Positions 24,025-35,792 of a stretch of DNA of 64,000 nt are shown here, piece after piece. The notes beneath the pieces are model-generated. The model was not told the origin of the DNA and ran no database searches. It saw only the letters and a program-made list of their open reading frames with translations. The position numbers and the translations under genes are program-made. This stretch comes from Jaapia argillacea MUCL 33604 (Eukaryota > Basidiomycota > Agaricomycetes > Jaapiales > Jaapiaceae). The first letter of the stretch is position 1. Each line of letters opens with the position of its first letter. The DNA lies in assembly GCA_000697665.1 (NCBI GenBank), contig KL197724.1, positions 322,373 through 386,372 of the forward strand, given 5' to 3'.

Positions 24025-24395
24025 TCTGTGCTGAAGGATACCCTCCAGAATTTCCGCGTGAGCTTCCGACGTAACTCAACTCTAAACTGCAGATTGAGTT
24101 CCGGAGCTGCCAGACAGAGGGCGTGGTTGTCTGTAGTGGGAGGTCGCCTCCAAGCAAGATAGTATTCTCAAAGTTCTCTGTCTGCGCCTCCAGCTCCGGT
24201 GCTATTTCGGACTTGAGCTTCAGACCCGCAGATGACGGAAGGGGACGGAAAGATTATTGAAGTCATTTGATGATTTGGAAACGCGAAAGCAGCACGCAAG
24301 GAAGGTGACACTATTTGTCACACGACTCTTCGAAACGGAGCAAGCGGTCCGCCCTCCTCTGATTTCGCCACCATCTCCTCCAGAACAGAATCCCG
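24025..24395. promoter_or_regulatory. divergent promoter of MCY1 and the CoA-binding protein
   Basis: 371 bases between two outward-facing start codons. No further ORF or obvious motif is seen. Confidence 0.5.
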
Positions 24396-24980
24396 ATGGC
24401 CAGTGCTCGCGAAATCCAGAAGACCTTTCTCTCCGCCCCCCGTTTTGCCGTAGTTGGGGCTTCCAAGGATGCTTCAAAGTATGGCACAAAAGTCAGTGGT
24501 CAACCTCTCACCAGGAATCTCCCCGCTTACTAACTCTTTGAAGGTTCTACGATGGTACCTCGCTAGAAATAAGCCAGTCACCCCGGTGCATCCCGTAAGC
24601 CCTTCTTTATCCCCGCTCTCCCATACTTGATCTTTGCTGGGATCACAGAAGGAAGACGAGCTCGAAGGGATCGCGACAGTCCGAACACTCGCAGACCTCC
24701 CCTCTCCATCCGAAACCGCCATCAGCATCATAACCCCACCAAAGGTCAGCCATTTCCCCCTTACCATTCCTAATTCCTCAGATAAACTTTCCATCAGATC
24801 ACCCTCGGGATCCTCGAGCAAGCCAAAGCCCTCTCCATCCCTACACTTTGGCTGCAACCAGGAGCAGAAGACGAAACCGTCACTGCCTACATTCACGACA
24901 ATCTCAGCGATCGTGTTATATACGGTGGACCGTGCATCTTACGAGACGGTGATGGCCTCATCCACGAATTTAAGCTTTAA
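24396..24980 (+). CDS. CoA-binding domain protein (YccU-like)
   Basis: Four exons (24396..24491, 24544..24594, 24649..24744, 24798..24980) total 426 nt, 141 residues. The protein is a single Rossmann-like CoA-binding domain: FLSAPRFAVVGASKDASKYG at the N-terminus, then VLRWYLARNKPVTPVHP, ISIITPPKITLGILEQA, LWLQPGAEDE and a closing ILRDGDGLIHEFKL. The length equals that of stand-alone bacterial and fungal members. The domain is known to bind CoA. The physiological role of the stand-alone fungal proteins is not established. It is transcribed divergently from MCY1. All four splice junctions are phase 0, which is tidy and supports the model. Confidence 0.88.
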
Positions 24981-25084
24981 ATAAATGTCCACAACCAGTA
25001 GCTGGGACTCGCAATCAATGTATTTTGAGGCACTGTATCAACAAATGAATGTATTACCCCTACTCACACTACTCACCACACGAG

Positions 25085-26833
25085 CTACGCAGAATCGCGA
25101 AACCCCTCCAAACCAGCTTCAAAATCAACCTGCTCATCCACCTCTTCATCCGCACGCAGATCTACAGATTCCTCTTCCTCGTCATTGCTCGAATAACAAT
25201 ACTCACTGTCCGTCTCCGAAAATTCCGAGGAATAATTCTCGTCCTCAGGATCACTTGGGTACTCCGGCTCCTTATAAATATATCCATCCTCACCTGCTCC
25301 GGGAGGTAGCGGTCCAGGAACAGGCTCGATCCCAAGATATGTTTCCTGAACGTCCATCCCGGGCAACCGGTATATTCTCTTTTCCCCTAATTGAAACCCC
25401 TCGCCAGGTGGGAATAGCAAAGGCAAATTGGAATAGCAAGAGACTGAGTGATGGAACAAGCGTCGGCGTTGGAACGAGGGAAAACCAGGCATATCCTTTG
25501 GGAAACGCAGGGAGTGAAATGACCAGGCGTCTATCCACTGCAAGGTCGGATGGCTCGTCGGCATGGGGGCCGATCCCGGAACTACGAGATGTATCAAGGC
25601 AGGTAGACGCTCGATAATGCCCTGCATAGCCAAATTTTTCCCCGCCACCTCTATACCCGAACCGGAGAAGCATAAAGTCCGGACGGTCGGATACATCCCA
25701 CAAAACTTGAAGAATGGCTCAGCGAACCAGAAGTAAGTGCTTCCCTGACCATGGCCGGTGAGCTCGAAAGTGAGCTGGTGGAGTTGTGGCATGCTCCATC
25801 GGAGTGCAAGGCCAGGTAGGTGGGAAGCGCTTTGAGAAGAAAGCACCGCTCGGAAAAGTTGAAGATGGGGGAAGGATAATGTGAGGGCGAAAGCGCTATT
25901 TTCGTCGATTGTAAGTTGGGGTGGGATCCAGACGCTGAGCGAGGTGAGCTTGTCACGAGTAGCGAGCGACGTGAGGATCATGGGAGGTATGGCCATGACC
26001 TGGTTCATCTCTGCAAAATACATGCCTGCGCCCTCTTCAGCAGGTAGGCCGTCAACGAGAGCCCCGATTGGTGGGTACGTCGAGCGAAATGAAATACTGT
26101 TAAGCCGTGGACACCGGTTCAGGAGTCGTCCAAGGGCTTCTTCAAACAAGGATGTGCATTGCTTGGGGACGACACAGGAAAGTGTGAGGTCTTTCACTAG
26201 AGCTCCAAGGCTTGTTTCACTTGACTCGAGAGTATAGACAAGGGCCGGGAGTTGTCCAATTCGTCGAAGGGCGACATTCCTGTACAGGAACTCTTGTCCG
26301 ACGTCTCTCCAGAATTTACAGACCTCCAAGATAGACTTTCTATCTCGGAGCGCTTGTGACCATGGGGACTCTGGGCCATGCTCGAGAGCAGGATCGAGGA
26401 GGCCGGGAGGTGGGAACGTAAGAAGAAATATAATTCGGAGAACTTCAGCAGGGGGTTGTTTCAGTGATGGCCTGCTCGCGTTGAATGAGTCGATGATCGA
26501 CTACAGACGACGTTAATTAATGACTTCCAACGATTTCGGGGTGGAATTCTCACCTTGAGTCTTTTGTTTTCAGCCTCCAGGCTGGCAGCGTGGTCAGCGA
26601 GACCAAAGAGCGCACATCCGATAGCGAAGCGCTTTTGTTGGCTCATTCTAGCTATCTGCGGGGAAGAAGGTTAACGTTAGTTGGTGATTACGAGGAGATT
26701 GGGACTTTGGGTAACGTACTTCTTCCTCCGACAAACTCTCAACCTCGCTCCAACCATCGCAACTCTCGTTTTCAACCTCCTCGCCTTCGTTCGATCCAGA
26801 ATTGACATCGGGCAAGATGGTATCTTCGTCCAT
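25085..26833 (-). CDS. F-box protein with acidic C-terminus
   Basis: Three exons (26720..26833, 26554..26655, 25085..26500) sum to 1632 nt, 543 residues. The N-terminus is acidic (MDEDTILPDV...). A short coiled stretch, LADHAASLEAENKRLK, is followed by the F-box: PAEVLRIIFLLTFPP then a later SILEVCKFWRDVGQEFLYRN, the typical Agaricomycete arrangement. The middle 300 residues are leucine-rich with regularly spaced LxxLxxL segments (for example LPALVYTLESS, LHQLTFELTG) and probably form an irregular LRR-like substrate module. The C-terminus is strongly acidic (DEEEESVDL). Such proteins recruit targets to SCF ubiquitin ligases. The target is unknown. Large F-box families are common in basidiomycetes. 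The frame continues cleanly through all junctions. Confidence 0.85.
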
Positions 26834-27488
26834 ACGTGTAGAAGCCGGGGCTGTCTGAAAGCAAGTCCGAGAAGCAATTGGTTCGAAGTTGAACCCAACC
26901 AGCCTCACGCGTCCGCCAAGCATCGACTGCATCGCCATGGCCACGGCGAAGGCGCACAAGAATTCGTAAAAAGTATTAGGGCCGCCTCGAGGAACAACTT
27001 CAAGTTACTTGGTGCACCCAAACTGCAGATACGGGCAATAATCAACGGCATGGCTCCCAGCATGGTCCCAATACTTATCATTCAAATGCCATTGAGAGTC
27101 AACAATGTTCCTTGTATGTTTGCAACCTTGATTCTTCCGAGTTCTTTGTTGATGACCAGTGAAAGAACTGTGAAAGAACCTCGAGAAGAATCATGCTATC
27201 GTAGCAAACACCAAAGCTTTCGAAGTCGGACTTCTCAGCTCCACAACGCTTTGATAGACATGCCCACGCATACCCTACCTGAAAATAGCTCACAATTCGT
27301 CCCAAATACGTATTGATCAAGTTGTCGTGCCTTGTCGTACCTGTCTATGTTGAACGTTTCCAGCCCCACCGCCTTCGGCTACAAAATGTATAAAGGAGAT
27401 CATCAACATATTTCATATTTACAACTTTTCCTCTCTGCTCATCGTCTCTTGTCCTTCTTTCACGTCGTTCTTTTCAGTCCCTTTCCCG
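26834..27488. other. intergenic between F-box gene and chitinase 1
   Basis: 655 bases, divergent promoter region. A 211-codon plus-strand ORF (26681-27316) overlaps the F-box gene's first exon and intron antisense and reads as a shadow. TATAAA at about 27390 lies roughly 100 bases upstream of the chitinase start and may be its core promoter. Confidence 0.5.
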
Positions 27489-28961
27489 ATGACCATCATC
27501 ACCCAGCTGCTCGTGCTGGCCTTGTTGGCCGTCACGATTCAAGCTACCCCTTCCTCCCCTTTCCATCACAAACACACTCGTTCATCCAAGAAGGTGGCGT
27601 CGACTTGGTGGGCTAGTTGGCATGCATCCGACTTCCCAGTCTCGTCTTTGAGTTGGTCAAAATACTCACGTGTAACATACGCCTTCGCGTGAGTAATTCC
27701 CAGATCGGTTGAAGACGACTTGATCTCTGATATTGTGAGTTTGTAGCGTTACCACGACGGACATCAATACCTTGGACTTGGGGCCATCCGGAGATCAGTA
27801 TTTGAACGAATTGGTCGGAAACGGTCACAAACATGTGAGTAGTCTACTGTGACAGCGTTCGTACCACGTTAACAATTGTCCAGGGTGTCCAAGTCGCTGT
27901 TGCCATCGGCGGTTGGACCGGTTCTCGATATTTCTCCGATCATGTTTCAACCGCCGCCAAACGCACAGAGTTCGTCCACACCGTCATCAACCTAGTCAAC
28001 AAATATAAACTCGACGGTATCGACTTTGATTGGGAATATCCCGGGCAACAAGGCATTGGTTGTAACGGTCTCTCTACCGCCGACACGGCCAACTTCCTTT
28101 CCTTCTTGAAACTCCTCCGAGCTGATCCCGTCGGCTCCAAGTTGGTGTTATCAGCTGCGACTGGTCTTGCCCCCTTCACTTCTGCCTCTGGGACACCTTC
28201 TACCGATGTCTCTGGCTTCGCCCAAGTCTTGGACTTTATCGAGATCATGAACTATGACGTTTGGGGCCGTGAGTTGGCATTTCTCTCATCTCTTACCTAT
28301 CTGATCGTTCTGCCACAGCATGGAGCAGCGCCGTTGGACCCAACGCGCCTTTGGATGACAGTTGCGCACCAGTTGGTGACCATCAAGGAAGTGCCATGAG
28401 CGCCGTCCACTCTTGGACCTCCGCTGGTATGCCCGCTCACCAAATCGTCCTTGGAGTGGCCGCCTACGGTCACGCATTCCGAGTCCACGCCGCCCAAGCC
28501 ATCGTCAATGGAAAACTCGCTGCGTATCCCGCCTTTGACGCTTCCAACCCTCCCCTTGGGGACAAGTGGGATAACGCCGGTGGTACTGATGTGTGTGGTG
28601 TCTATGAGCCATCTGGTGGCACTTTCTCTTTCAATGGGATGATTGAGAATGGGTTCTTGAGCTCCAATGGTCTCCCTGCTAATGGTATCAAGTATCGTTA
28701 TGGGTCATGCAGTCAAACCGTGAGTTGATTTATGTTTTACTCGTCGGGAACGGGGGGCTGTGACTGATCCTTAATATTTTACAGCCTTACGTGTGGAACC
28801 CTACCAGCGAAGTCATGATTTCCTATGACAACGCCCAGTCCTTCACCGCCAAAGGGAAATACATCTCAAGTGCTGGACTTCGTGGATTCAGTATGTGGGA
28901 GGCCGGTGGTGACAGCCATGATATCTTGCTCAACGCCATCCGTTCTGGAGGAGGGTATTGA
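27489..28961 (+). CDS. secreted GH18 chitinase, copy 1
   Basis: Five exons (27489..27688, 27747..27834, 27884..28268, 28319..28719, 28785..28961) total 1251 nt, 416 residues. A signal peptide is evident (TQLLVLALLAVTIQA, cleavage near ATPSS). The catalytic GH18 motif DGIDFDWEYPG fits DxxDxDxE, with the glutamate as general acid. Other family landmarks are VAVAIGGWTGS, LSAATG, IEIMNYDVWG, LGVAAYGHAF and FSMWEAGGD. There is no carbohydrate-binding or serine-rich anchor region. It hydrolyses beta-1,4-GlcNAc polymers outside the cell, for wall remodelling or nutrition. A near-identical gene architecture follows 0.6 kb downstream. Confidence 0.94.
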
Positions 28962-29586
28962 TTGACAAACGTTGTGGGACAGATTCTGATATGAGAGGAC
29001 GGATACTTCCTGAAAAACATACTATACTCTGGGTGACGCTCTTTTGGACGTACAAGTAGCTTCTACAGCAATCACATTCTTTATAGTAGATACCGTCTTT
29101 GAATATACCAGGATAATGGCAAAACTGCAGTAAGCGTGTGGATACATGAGCACTGGTGATCCCAACACCCTTTGATCGCGGCAACGCTTGTACACACACA
29201 GACATGCTCCCACCTATACTTCCCCTGTTTGATTTCTGGATCCCTCACTCACCTAGCCTCCCCTCTGCGACGGACGAGCTGCCCAGCGGCTGTTCTGGTA
29301 AGATGAGGCATCAGAGGCGACGATCGTGGGCGGCGATGCAGACAGTGACGATAATCACGTACTCCGCCTCCCCTTGGTCCTTCCTCATATCTTGTTCCGC
29401 CTTCTGAGCTCCGAAACCCTCACAGTCGGGGGTCGTGGCGGATCCATCAGCTAATGGACCATGTGTATTGATGGAATGATGTATTCATCGTCAAGCTTCT
29501 CTGCCACTCCACTGCCTTCGGCCTACATCATAATATAGACTCGGAATGGCTGACTTGGTTCCACACCTCGTTCCATCCCCTTCACT
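28962..29586. other. spacer between the two chitinase genes
   Basis: 625 bases between head-to-tail chitinases. It holds the 3' region of copy 1 and the promoter of copy 2 (AATATAGAC at about 29532 as a possible TATA-like element). No other ORF is supported. Confidence 0.45.
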
Positions 29587-31100
29587 ATGTCCCTCCTCCC
29601 AAAATTACTCTCCTTAGCCCTGTTAGCTATTTATGTTCAAGCCACACCAGCTTCGTCGAGCTATGGTCGTCGAGGTGCAGGTCATTCCGGTGGAGGCAAG
29701 GTCGCTTCTACTTGGTGGACGAATTGGCATGCTTCCGATTTTCCTGTATCGGCTTTGAGTTGGGAAAAGTATACTCGTGTCACATTCGCCTTTGCGTGAG
29801 TCCTCACTTTGTTGATCCTATTAACCTGGGTCTGAATCAACCCTCGGCCTGGACAGCGAAACGACACCAGATGTTCACTCTCTCAACTTGAGTGCTAACT
29901 TGACCGCGGGACTTGGCGAATCTCTTCTTACCGAGCTTGTTGCTGCTGGTCACCAGCATGTGAGGAACTGCTTTCAGTTTCCCTTTCTTCGCGTTCTCAA
30001 ACGTCGTTTTTAGGGTGTCCAAGTGGCAGTATCCATTGGTGGGTGGACTGGGTCCCGATGGTACTCTTCCAACGTCGCCACGCCCGAAAACCGCACGGCA
30101 TTCGTTAAAACGGTCGTGGGCCTCGCCACCACATACGACCTCGACGGCCTTGATTTTGACTGGGAATATCCTGGTAACCAGGGTATCGGATGTAACGTCA
30201 TCTCACCCAACGACACATCGAACTTCCTCTCCTTCCTTCAAGAACTGCGATCTGACCCAGTGGGCGCCAAGTTGGTCCTATCAGCTGCAACATCCATCGT
30301 ACCATTCTATAACTCTTCTGGGAAACCTTCCACGGACGTCTCTGCGTTCTCAAAAGTTTTGGACTTTATTGAAGTTATGAATTACGATGTTTGGGGCTGT
30401 GAGTCGTTATCGCACCCATCATTTCTCTCGTCCTCTAATATCAAACTTCGCCCTTCGCAGCCTGGAGTACAGGTGTAGGTCCCAACTCCCCTCTGAACGA
30501 CACCTGTGCCCCAACACTCGACCAACAAGGTAGCGCAGTCAGCGCCCTAAAAGCTTGGACGTCAGCCGGTATGCCCGCACACCAACTCGTACTAGGCGTA
30601 GCCGCCTACGGTCATTCATTCCGAGTGAACCACTCCCAAGCTCTCGATGCCAATGGCCAATTGACTGCATACCCGGCGTTCAACGCATCCGATCAGCCCG
30701 TTGGAGATAAGTGGGATGACCCTGCTGCCGTTGATGAGTGTGGGGCGAAACAAGGACCCGGTGGACAATTCACATTTTGGGGCATGATGGATGCTGGATT
30801 CTTGACTCCTACTGGGCATCCGGCTGAGGGGATTGATTACCGGTATGATACTTGCAGCCAGACAGTCAGTCCATCCCCCCTTTCTCTTCATCGCAACCGC
30901 TCTGACGATATCGCCTCTCGTAGCCCTATGTCTACAACACAACCTCCGACGTCATGATCTCATTTGATAACGCCAGGTCTTTCGCCGAGAAGGGTCGTTT
31001 CATCGATTGGGCTTCGCTTGGTGGTTTCGCAATGTGGGAAGCTGGTGGAGATCGAGATGATATACTCCTTGATGCCATTCGGGCTGGTGGGAAGTATTGA
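29587..31100 (+). CDS. secreted GH18 chitinase, copy 2
   Basis: Five exons (29587..29795, 29857..29959, 30014..30398, 30461..30864, 30924..31100) total 1278 nt, 425 residues. A signal peptide is present (KLLSLALLAIYVQA, then TPASSS). The catalytic motif is DGLDFDWEYPG. Landmarks VAVSIGGWTGS, LSAATS, IEVMNYDVWG, LGVAAYGHSF and FAMWEAGGD align one for one with copy 1. Exons 3 and 5 have exactly the same length in both genes (385 and 177 nt), and all four introns sit at the same positions, so this is a tandem duplication. Several NxS/T sites (for example NHSQ, NASD, NTTS) could be glycosylated. Sequence divergence in exon 2 and around the SWSTGVGPN loop suggests the copies have been separate for some time. 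Confidence 0.94.
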
Positions 31101-31590
31101 GTGGCTTGAGTGGTATGTTTCGATGGGTGGGCGACTGGGACCCTTGGACACAGACCTTACTTCGAACGTACCAATACTGCACGGACAGTTGTACGGACTA
31201 GTACATAATGAACCTGTCGGACATCCGTATCAAAAGTACCACGTTGCATGTCTTGATCACCAATGTACTTCATACACCCTTACACAGTGTTCTTGTCACA
31301 ACTCGTCAATCTGAGACGAGGTGATGCTAGACGCAACCATTTCCTCTTGGATCATCGAAGTGAACGCGCTTCCTCGTGAAATTTTGTCTGAAGGAACGCC
31401 TCCATGATTGGATTGGAGGATCGATGTCAGAGGATGACCCCTGAAGGATTCGGATAAATGGCAGGAATAGTTCCGAATAGCCTTCAGTCGCAGGCTAGAA
31501 CGAAGAGCTGCGCAAGACACTGTCGTCGTCTACGCATTAAATAAACCACCCGAAGAGGATCGACAAGGATGTAACATTAACGTGGAAGGA
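31101..31590. other. convergent 3' region
   Basis: 490 bases between the chitinase stop and the 3' end of the minus-strand hydrolase gene. No gene or repeat is seen. Confidence 0.5.
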
Positions 31591-32814
31591 TCATGCGACG
31601 GGGGATGCGATCAAGGCTGCGATGGCTTGCATCGTGCCTCTTGGATCATCCCAGTGGGCCTAATTATGGATTTCAGATCGATATCTTGCCAACATACTGA
31701 AAAACAACCTACAAAATGATTCGCCCCCTTCTGTTCCACAACTCGGACAGACCTCCCCATTCCACCTTTTCGTCGATTCTCCACCAGCATGTTCTCCATT
31801 TCCCAACCGACGGTAGGGATTTCCCAAACGCTCTGGTTACACCAAATCAACCCGACTCTGGTCTTGGGACACATCTTGACAGTCTCGTGATCAAACAATG
31901 CCTTTCGGAGCTGTTCGACATATAGTTCAGGACTAAGGGTCAACAACGCAATGTCTGCAGCGAACGGTCTGAGATCGGAGACCATATTCAGCTCTTCTGG
32001 TGACATGCCAATGAGGGTTGGTGTCTTCGTAGACATTGGTTCTTTTGCGAGATCGTTGATGGATTGCGAGATTGACTGATGGTCGTAATATGAGGAGACG
32101 AAGCGATAGAAGGTGGGAAGGAGTTGGTCGGGTGGTATTGTCGTATCAAAGAATGGGTGCCATATCTCAGGAGGATACGCCAAGCCCAACAGGAATCGAG
32201 GAAGGTCTGAGTACATTCTATCAGTGAGGAGACCAACAAAGTTGTCGAAGAAAAACAACCGAAAAGAATGACCACGTTAAGATACTCTTCAAGAACGTCC
32301 CTCTTCGCCGTGCTTAGCTTATCCAGATTGGCAAGGACAGAAAGCGCGGCATTATTGCCGGCTGACCACCCAAACAGATTTATCCCTCCAACTTTGTCTC
32401 CTCCTTCCAAAGTCGAAATTGCAGGGATGTTTTGCGTAGATGCAAACCAGGCGAGGAAAGCAGCGATTTCCAAACCCCTGGCTTGGAGGAACGATGCTTC
32501 TCGATGCTTGTCACCGCTCTTCAGACCTTCGAGGTCGTCTGCTGAGAGAGGGGTGGAACCGTCGTAGTCTCTCCTATTGATCCGAACCAGACGCAATTTG
32601 TACTCGGTCGCCAGTGGTACTAGGCGGCTAAATATGGCTACGGGGGACATCATAGTAAGGAAGGAGAAGGAGATAAAAGGTAGAAAAGCTCACCGCTATG
32701 AAATGTAGCACCGTGGACCATCACAAGGGTAGTGTAGGTAGAGCTCCCCGAAGGTATCCCAGAGTCTTCAAAGAAAATATGAGTACCATGATCGTCGACA
32801 GTTGCGACGGGCAT
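31591..32814 (-). CDS. alpha/beta hydrolase fold protein
   Basis: Four exons (32694..32814, 32260..32637, 31713..32206, 31591..31659) total 1062 nt, 353 residues. The fold is shown by the oxyanion segment LVMVHGATFHS (about 30-40), the nucleophile elbow GWSAGN (with the preceding strand GGINLF) and a C-terminal catalytic histidine in GANHFAHWDDP. The loop between strand 3 and the nucleophile is long and charged (LEGLKSGDKHREASF), and the cap region is helix-rich (YPPEIWHPFFDTTIPPDQ). There is no signal peptide or membrane helix, so it is probably cytosolic. The family is broad (esterases, epoxide hydrolases, thioesterases), and I cannot name the substrate. Introns are 52-56 nt. Confidence 0.88.
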
Positions 32815-33275
32815 TCTGCACTGCAGTTCGAAAGGGATGAGGAAGCAAACAAGGGTCTAAACACACGCAGTTTGTTCGCCCTGCGATAGATAAGGGGGAA
32901 AGTCTGATGGCAGGAACACATCGATGAAGAATCAGGGCATCGCCATGAAACCTTCTCTGACAGTTTCGAAGATACGGCATCGCTCAGAAGAGGTCTCAGT
33001 CTGTAACTGAATCCGAGAGGAAGAACTTGGGAGACCATTGGCGGTCGCTGCAAATGAACGTTGACAACCCTGTTACTAGCTCAACAACTCCTGCTGCAAG
33101 TACTTCAAGAATACAATGGAAGGGACGTAGCATTGCATCATAGAAAACAAGCAGGTAAAGTCGCGGACGTGATTCCGCTATTCTTGGGACGGCCGAATGT
33201 CGTAAAGGTAGATGCGACAAGCCCATGATGCTCATACAACATAATAACATGAAGGAGACATCGCAACTCCACCAC
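32815..33275. other. intergenic, no gene seen
   Basis: 461 bases, holding the promoter of the hydrolase gene and the 3' region of RPS0. ORFs here are antisense continuations without splice support. Confidence 0.45.
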
Positions 33276-34262
33276 TTAATCCCACCCGCTCGACTGAGGG
33301 TTGGCGTCAGCGCCCCATCCAGCAGCAGTAGGCTCTGCCGCCCAGTCAGTTGGGCCAGCACCCTCGTTAGCCCAGTCAAGTGCACCTGGAGATACAATAT
33401 GATGAGTGAAAGTCAAGCTATCAAGTCGTGGGATACTTACCTCCCTCACCGGCCAACGCAGGGTTGATGCCACCAACTTGAGGTGCAGATGTAACATCCC
33501 ACTCTCCAACGGGAGCGGGCTCGGGCTCAGCAGCGGCCAATGCTTTCTGAGCCTCTTCCTGCTGCTGCTTCTCGACTTCCTCGGGATCACGGTAGAAGAA
33601 CATATCAACCATGACATTCCAGCCATCAGACGTGCGGGGGATCGTTCCGCGAAGACGGAGGACCTCCCTGGCCAACAACCACCAAACGAGACCGACGGAA
33701 TGGCGGGATTTGTTGTTTGTGGGGATGGCAATGTCAACGAATTTCATGGGTGCGTCGGTATCGCAGAAGGCAATGACGGGGATGTTGACGTAGGAAGCTT
33801 CACGGATGGCTTGGTGGTCGACACGGGGGTCGGTGACGATGATGAGACGGGGTTCTTTGAATGAGCGGGTGATGTAATTGGTGAAACTACCGGGTGTGAA
33901 ACGACCTGCGATGGCTTGGGCGCCTGTGTTTGCGGCGTATTTCAAGACGGCACGGTGTCCGTATGGGCGAGCAGAGATGGCGACGACATCGTTGGGATTC
34001 TCGACGGCGGCAATGACTCGTGCAGCGAATACGATCTTCTCCCAGGTCTTTCCAATGTTCAAGATGTGAATGCCTGTAGAATTGGTTTGATTGAGGGGTC
34101 CAGCGGGTGGCAGGATTGAAACGAACCGTCTGGTCTCCTCTTCCACACATAACCCTCCATATGCTTATCACAGTTCTTGGTACCAATGTGCGCCTGGGCG
34201 GCCACGAGCATTTGAATGTCCTCCTCAGTGGCGCTGAGGACGGACGGAAGTTTTGACGACAT
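33276..34262 (-). CDS. RPS0: 40S ribosomal protein S0 (uS2, RPSA family)
   Basis: Three exons (34127..34262, 33441..34073, 33276..33385) total 879 nt, 292 residues. The conserved core is unmistakable: [101 protein letters not shown] and LRGTIPR. The C-terminal tail is acidic and tryptophan-rich ([22 protein letters not shown]), as in other fungal S0 proteins. uS2 joins the 40S head and is needed for late 18S rRNA processing. The ATG at 34262 gives the standard start (MSSKLPSVL). Confidence 0.97.
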
Positions 34263-35792
34263 GATTGACCTGTGGAATGGGGTATCAACATCCGATTACG
34301 CTCAAGTCAATCCAATCCAACCCCGTCGCCGATTTGCTTCGTTCTTTCGCATATCATTCAGCAGAGATGGGAAGGACACGTACCGAAGAGCGGATTTTGG
34401 GTTCGACGTCGGCTTGCACGACAGTCGCAGTGTTTTGAGGACTTCTGGAGTGATGCTCACGCGAAATGGGAAATTGGACCGGGAACTCAATGCGTGTGGG
34501 AAGTATGGTCCATACGGGACCCTTTTGGAGACCGTGTTTGGTCCGCCTGCCCGGACGAACCGCCAACCAAACGATCGCATATCTCAGCATGCTTTTCTTC
34601 TTGGCCAGGATGTTTGAGGATAGTCAGGGGACCAAGTCCCCAACAGCCTCGTCAAATTGGGTTTTGGTGCTCATATTCATCAGATTCTGATTCGGCTCAG
34701 TCTAAAGTCACCTCTCGGAATCTTCACAACCATCGGGCGTCGTTTCATTGCTCAGCTATGGATATTCAGGCATGTCAGCTCCTTGGATTGCTATTTTCTC
34801 AACAGAAAATCTTGGATATTCTTCACGACCGGTCCTCCGGGACAGCCATAATCTTTCGATGTTTGAATGGGAGCAGCATTCGGGAAGCCAAAGTATAACT
34901 AGAGTTCCCCATGATTTCGACAATCCCCTGCGATCGACTCGACCTCTACCGTCCCCAGGATCTGGAGGCGTCATGGATAAATGATTGTCAACTGGTGATG
35001 TTGGACGGAGCCTTTCTTCAAAAAAGGCGAAAGGCTTTCCTCGTATTGTTCTGTTCATCATTATGGCGAGACTGGTGTGAACTATGCCTTCAAGGGATAC
35101 AGGCGTAACTCCGGGGAAGATTGACTCAAGGCAGAGGGTGTCGAGGGAGGGCCACTGGAATTAGTGCCGAGACGACATGACACTATCGTCGAGCTGCTAC
35201 AACGAAATGCACCACTGTCATCGTGGCGTTCAGTCCAACGATTCGATCATCAAGTGGGATGGAGTGTTGAGTGTTGCTGAGGGACGTCCACCGCTAACAA
35301 GCGGTTCGACGGCGTCTCGCTCGCTGCGAGCATACTTCGCCCAGGTTACCAGACGCCTCAAGACCGTTGTCACTGCCGTTGAGTGCGCTGAGGTGTCACT
35401 CGAGCCTACCAACATCAATCACCAGGTTATATTCATGTCGATTAAGTCCCTAAAGTAACGGTACGGTGGTCCCTTCTTTGTCCCTTGCGTCGAACATGGG
35501 ATTCTGATGGGATAATCAGAGATCCATGTTGTGACCAAGAGTGGGGAGGGGTCGCTTGTACTGGACCGCCTGACTCCCCAAACGCATGGGTCGCGAATCC
35601 CTCCTATCGTGACGCCTTTACTAAGTTCCTTCCCAAAGATTGCGGCAATATTCCTGACACCCAAGGTTCGGTGGTGAGCTAAGCTTGGGCATCGCGCTCT
35701 CCTTCATCGTAATCGCGTGAGTTAAACGAGCTCTGTCACTAAATCAAAAGAAAATAATAGTATAAGGGGTTTTAGTAGAGGGTAAATCAGTC
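34263..35792. other. 1.5 kb without a confident gene
   Basis: The right side of RPS0 (its promoter and possibly a 5' UTR intron) and the 3' side of the next minus-strand gene. A 208-codon plus-strand ORF (34272-34898) and an opposite 92-codon ORF overlap each other and neither has domain or splice support. Shorter plus-strand ORFs at 35177-35458 and 35485-35682 are equally unsupported. No RNA gene or transposon is recognised. Confidence 0.4.

Noticed and set aside
26681-27316. 211-codon plus-strand ORF next to the F-box gene
   Set aside because: It overlaps the first exon and intron of the minus-strand F-box gene, has no recognisable domain, and the opposite strand has a fully consistent spliced model.
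34272-34898. 208-codon plus-strand ORF beside RPS0
   Set aside because: The residue pattern is mixed with no domain, and it lies in the RPS0 promoter with an equally long opposite ORF. No splice or start context supports it.
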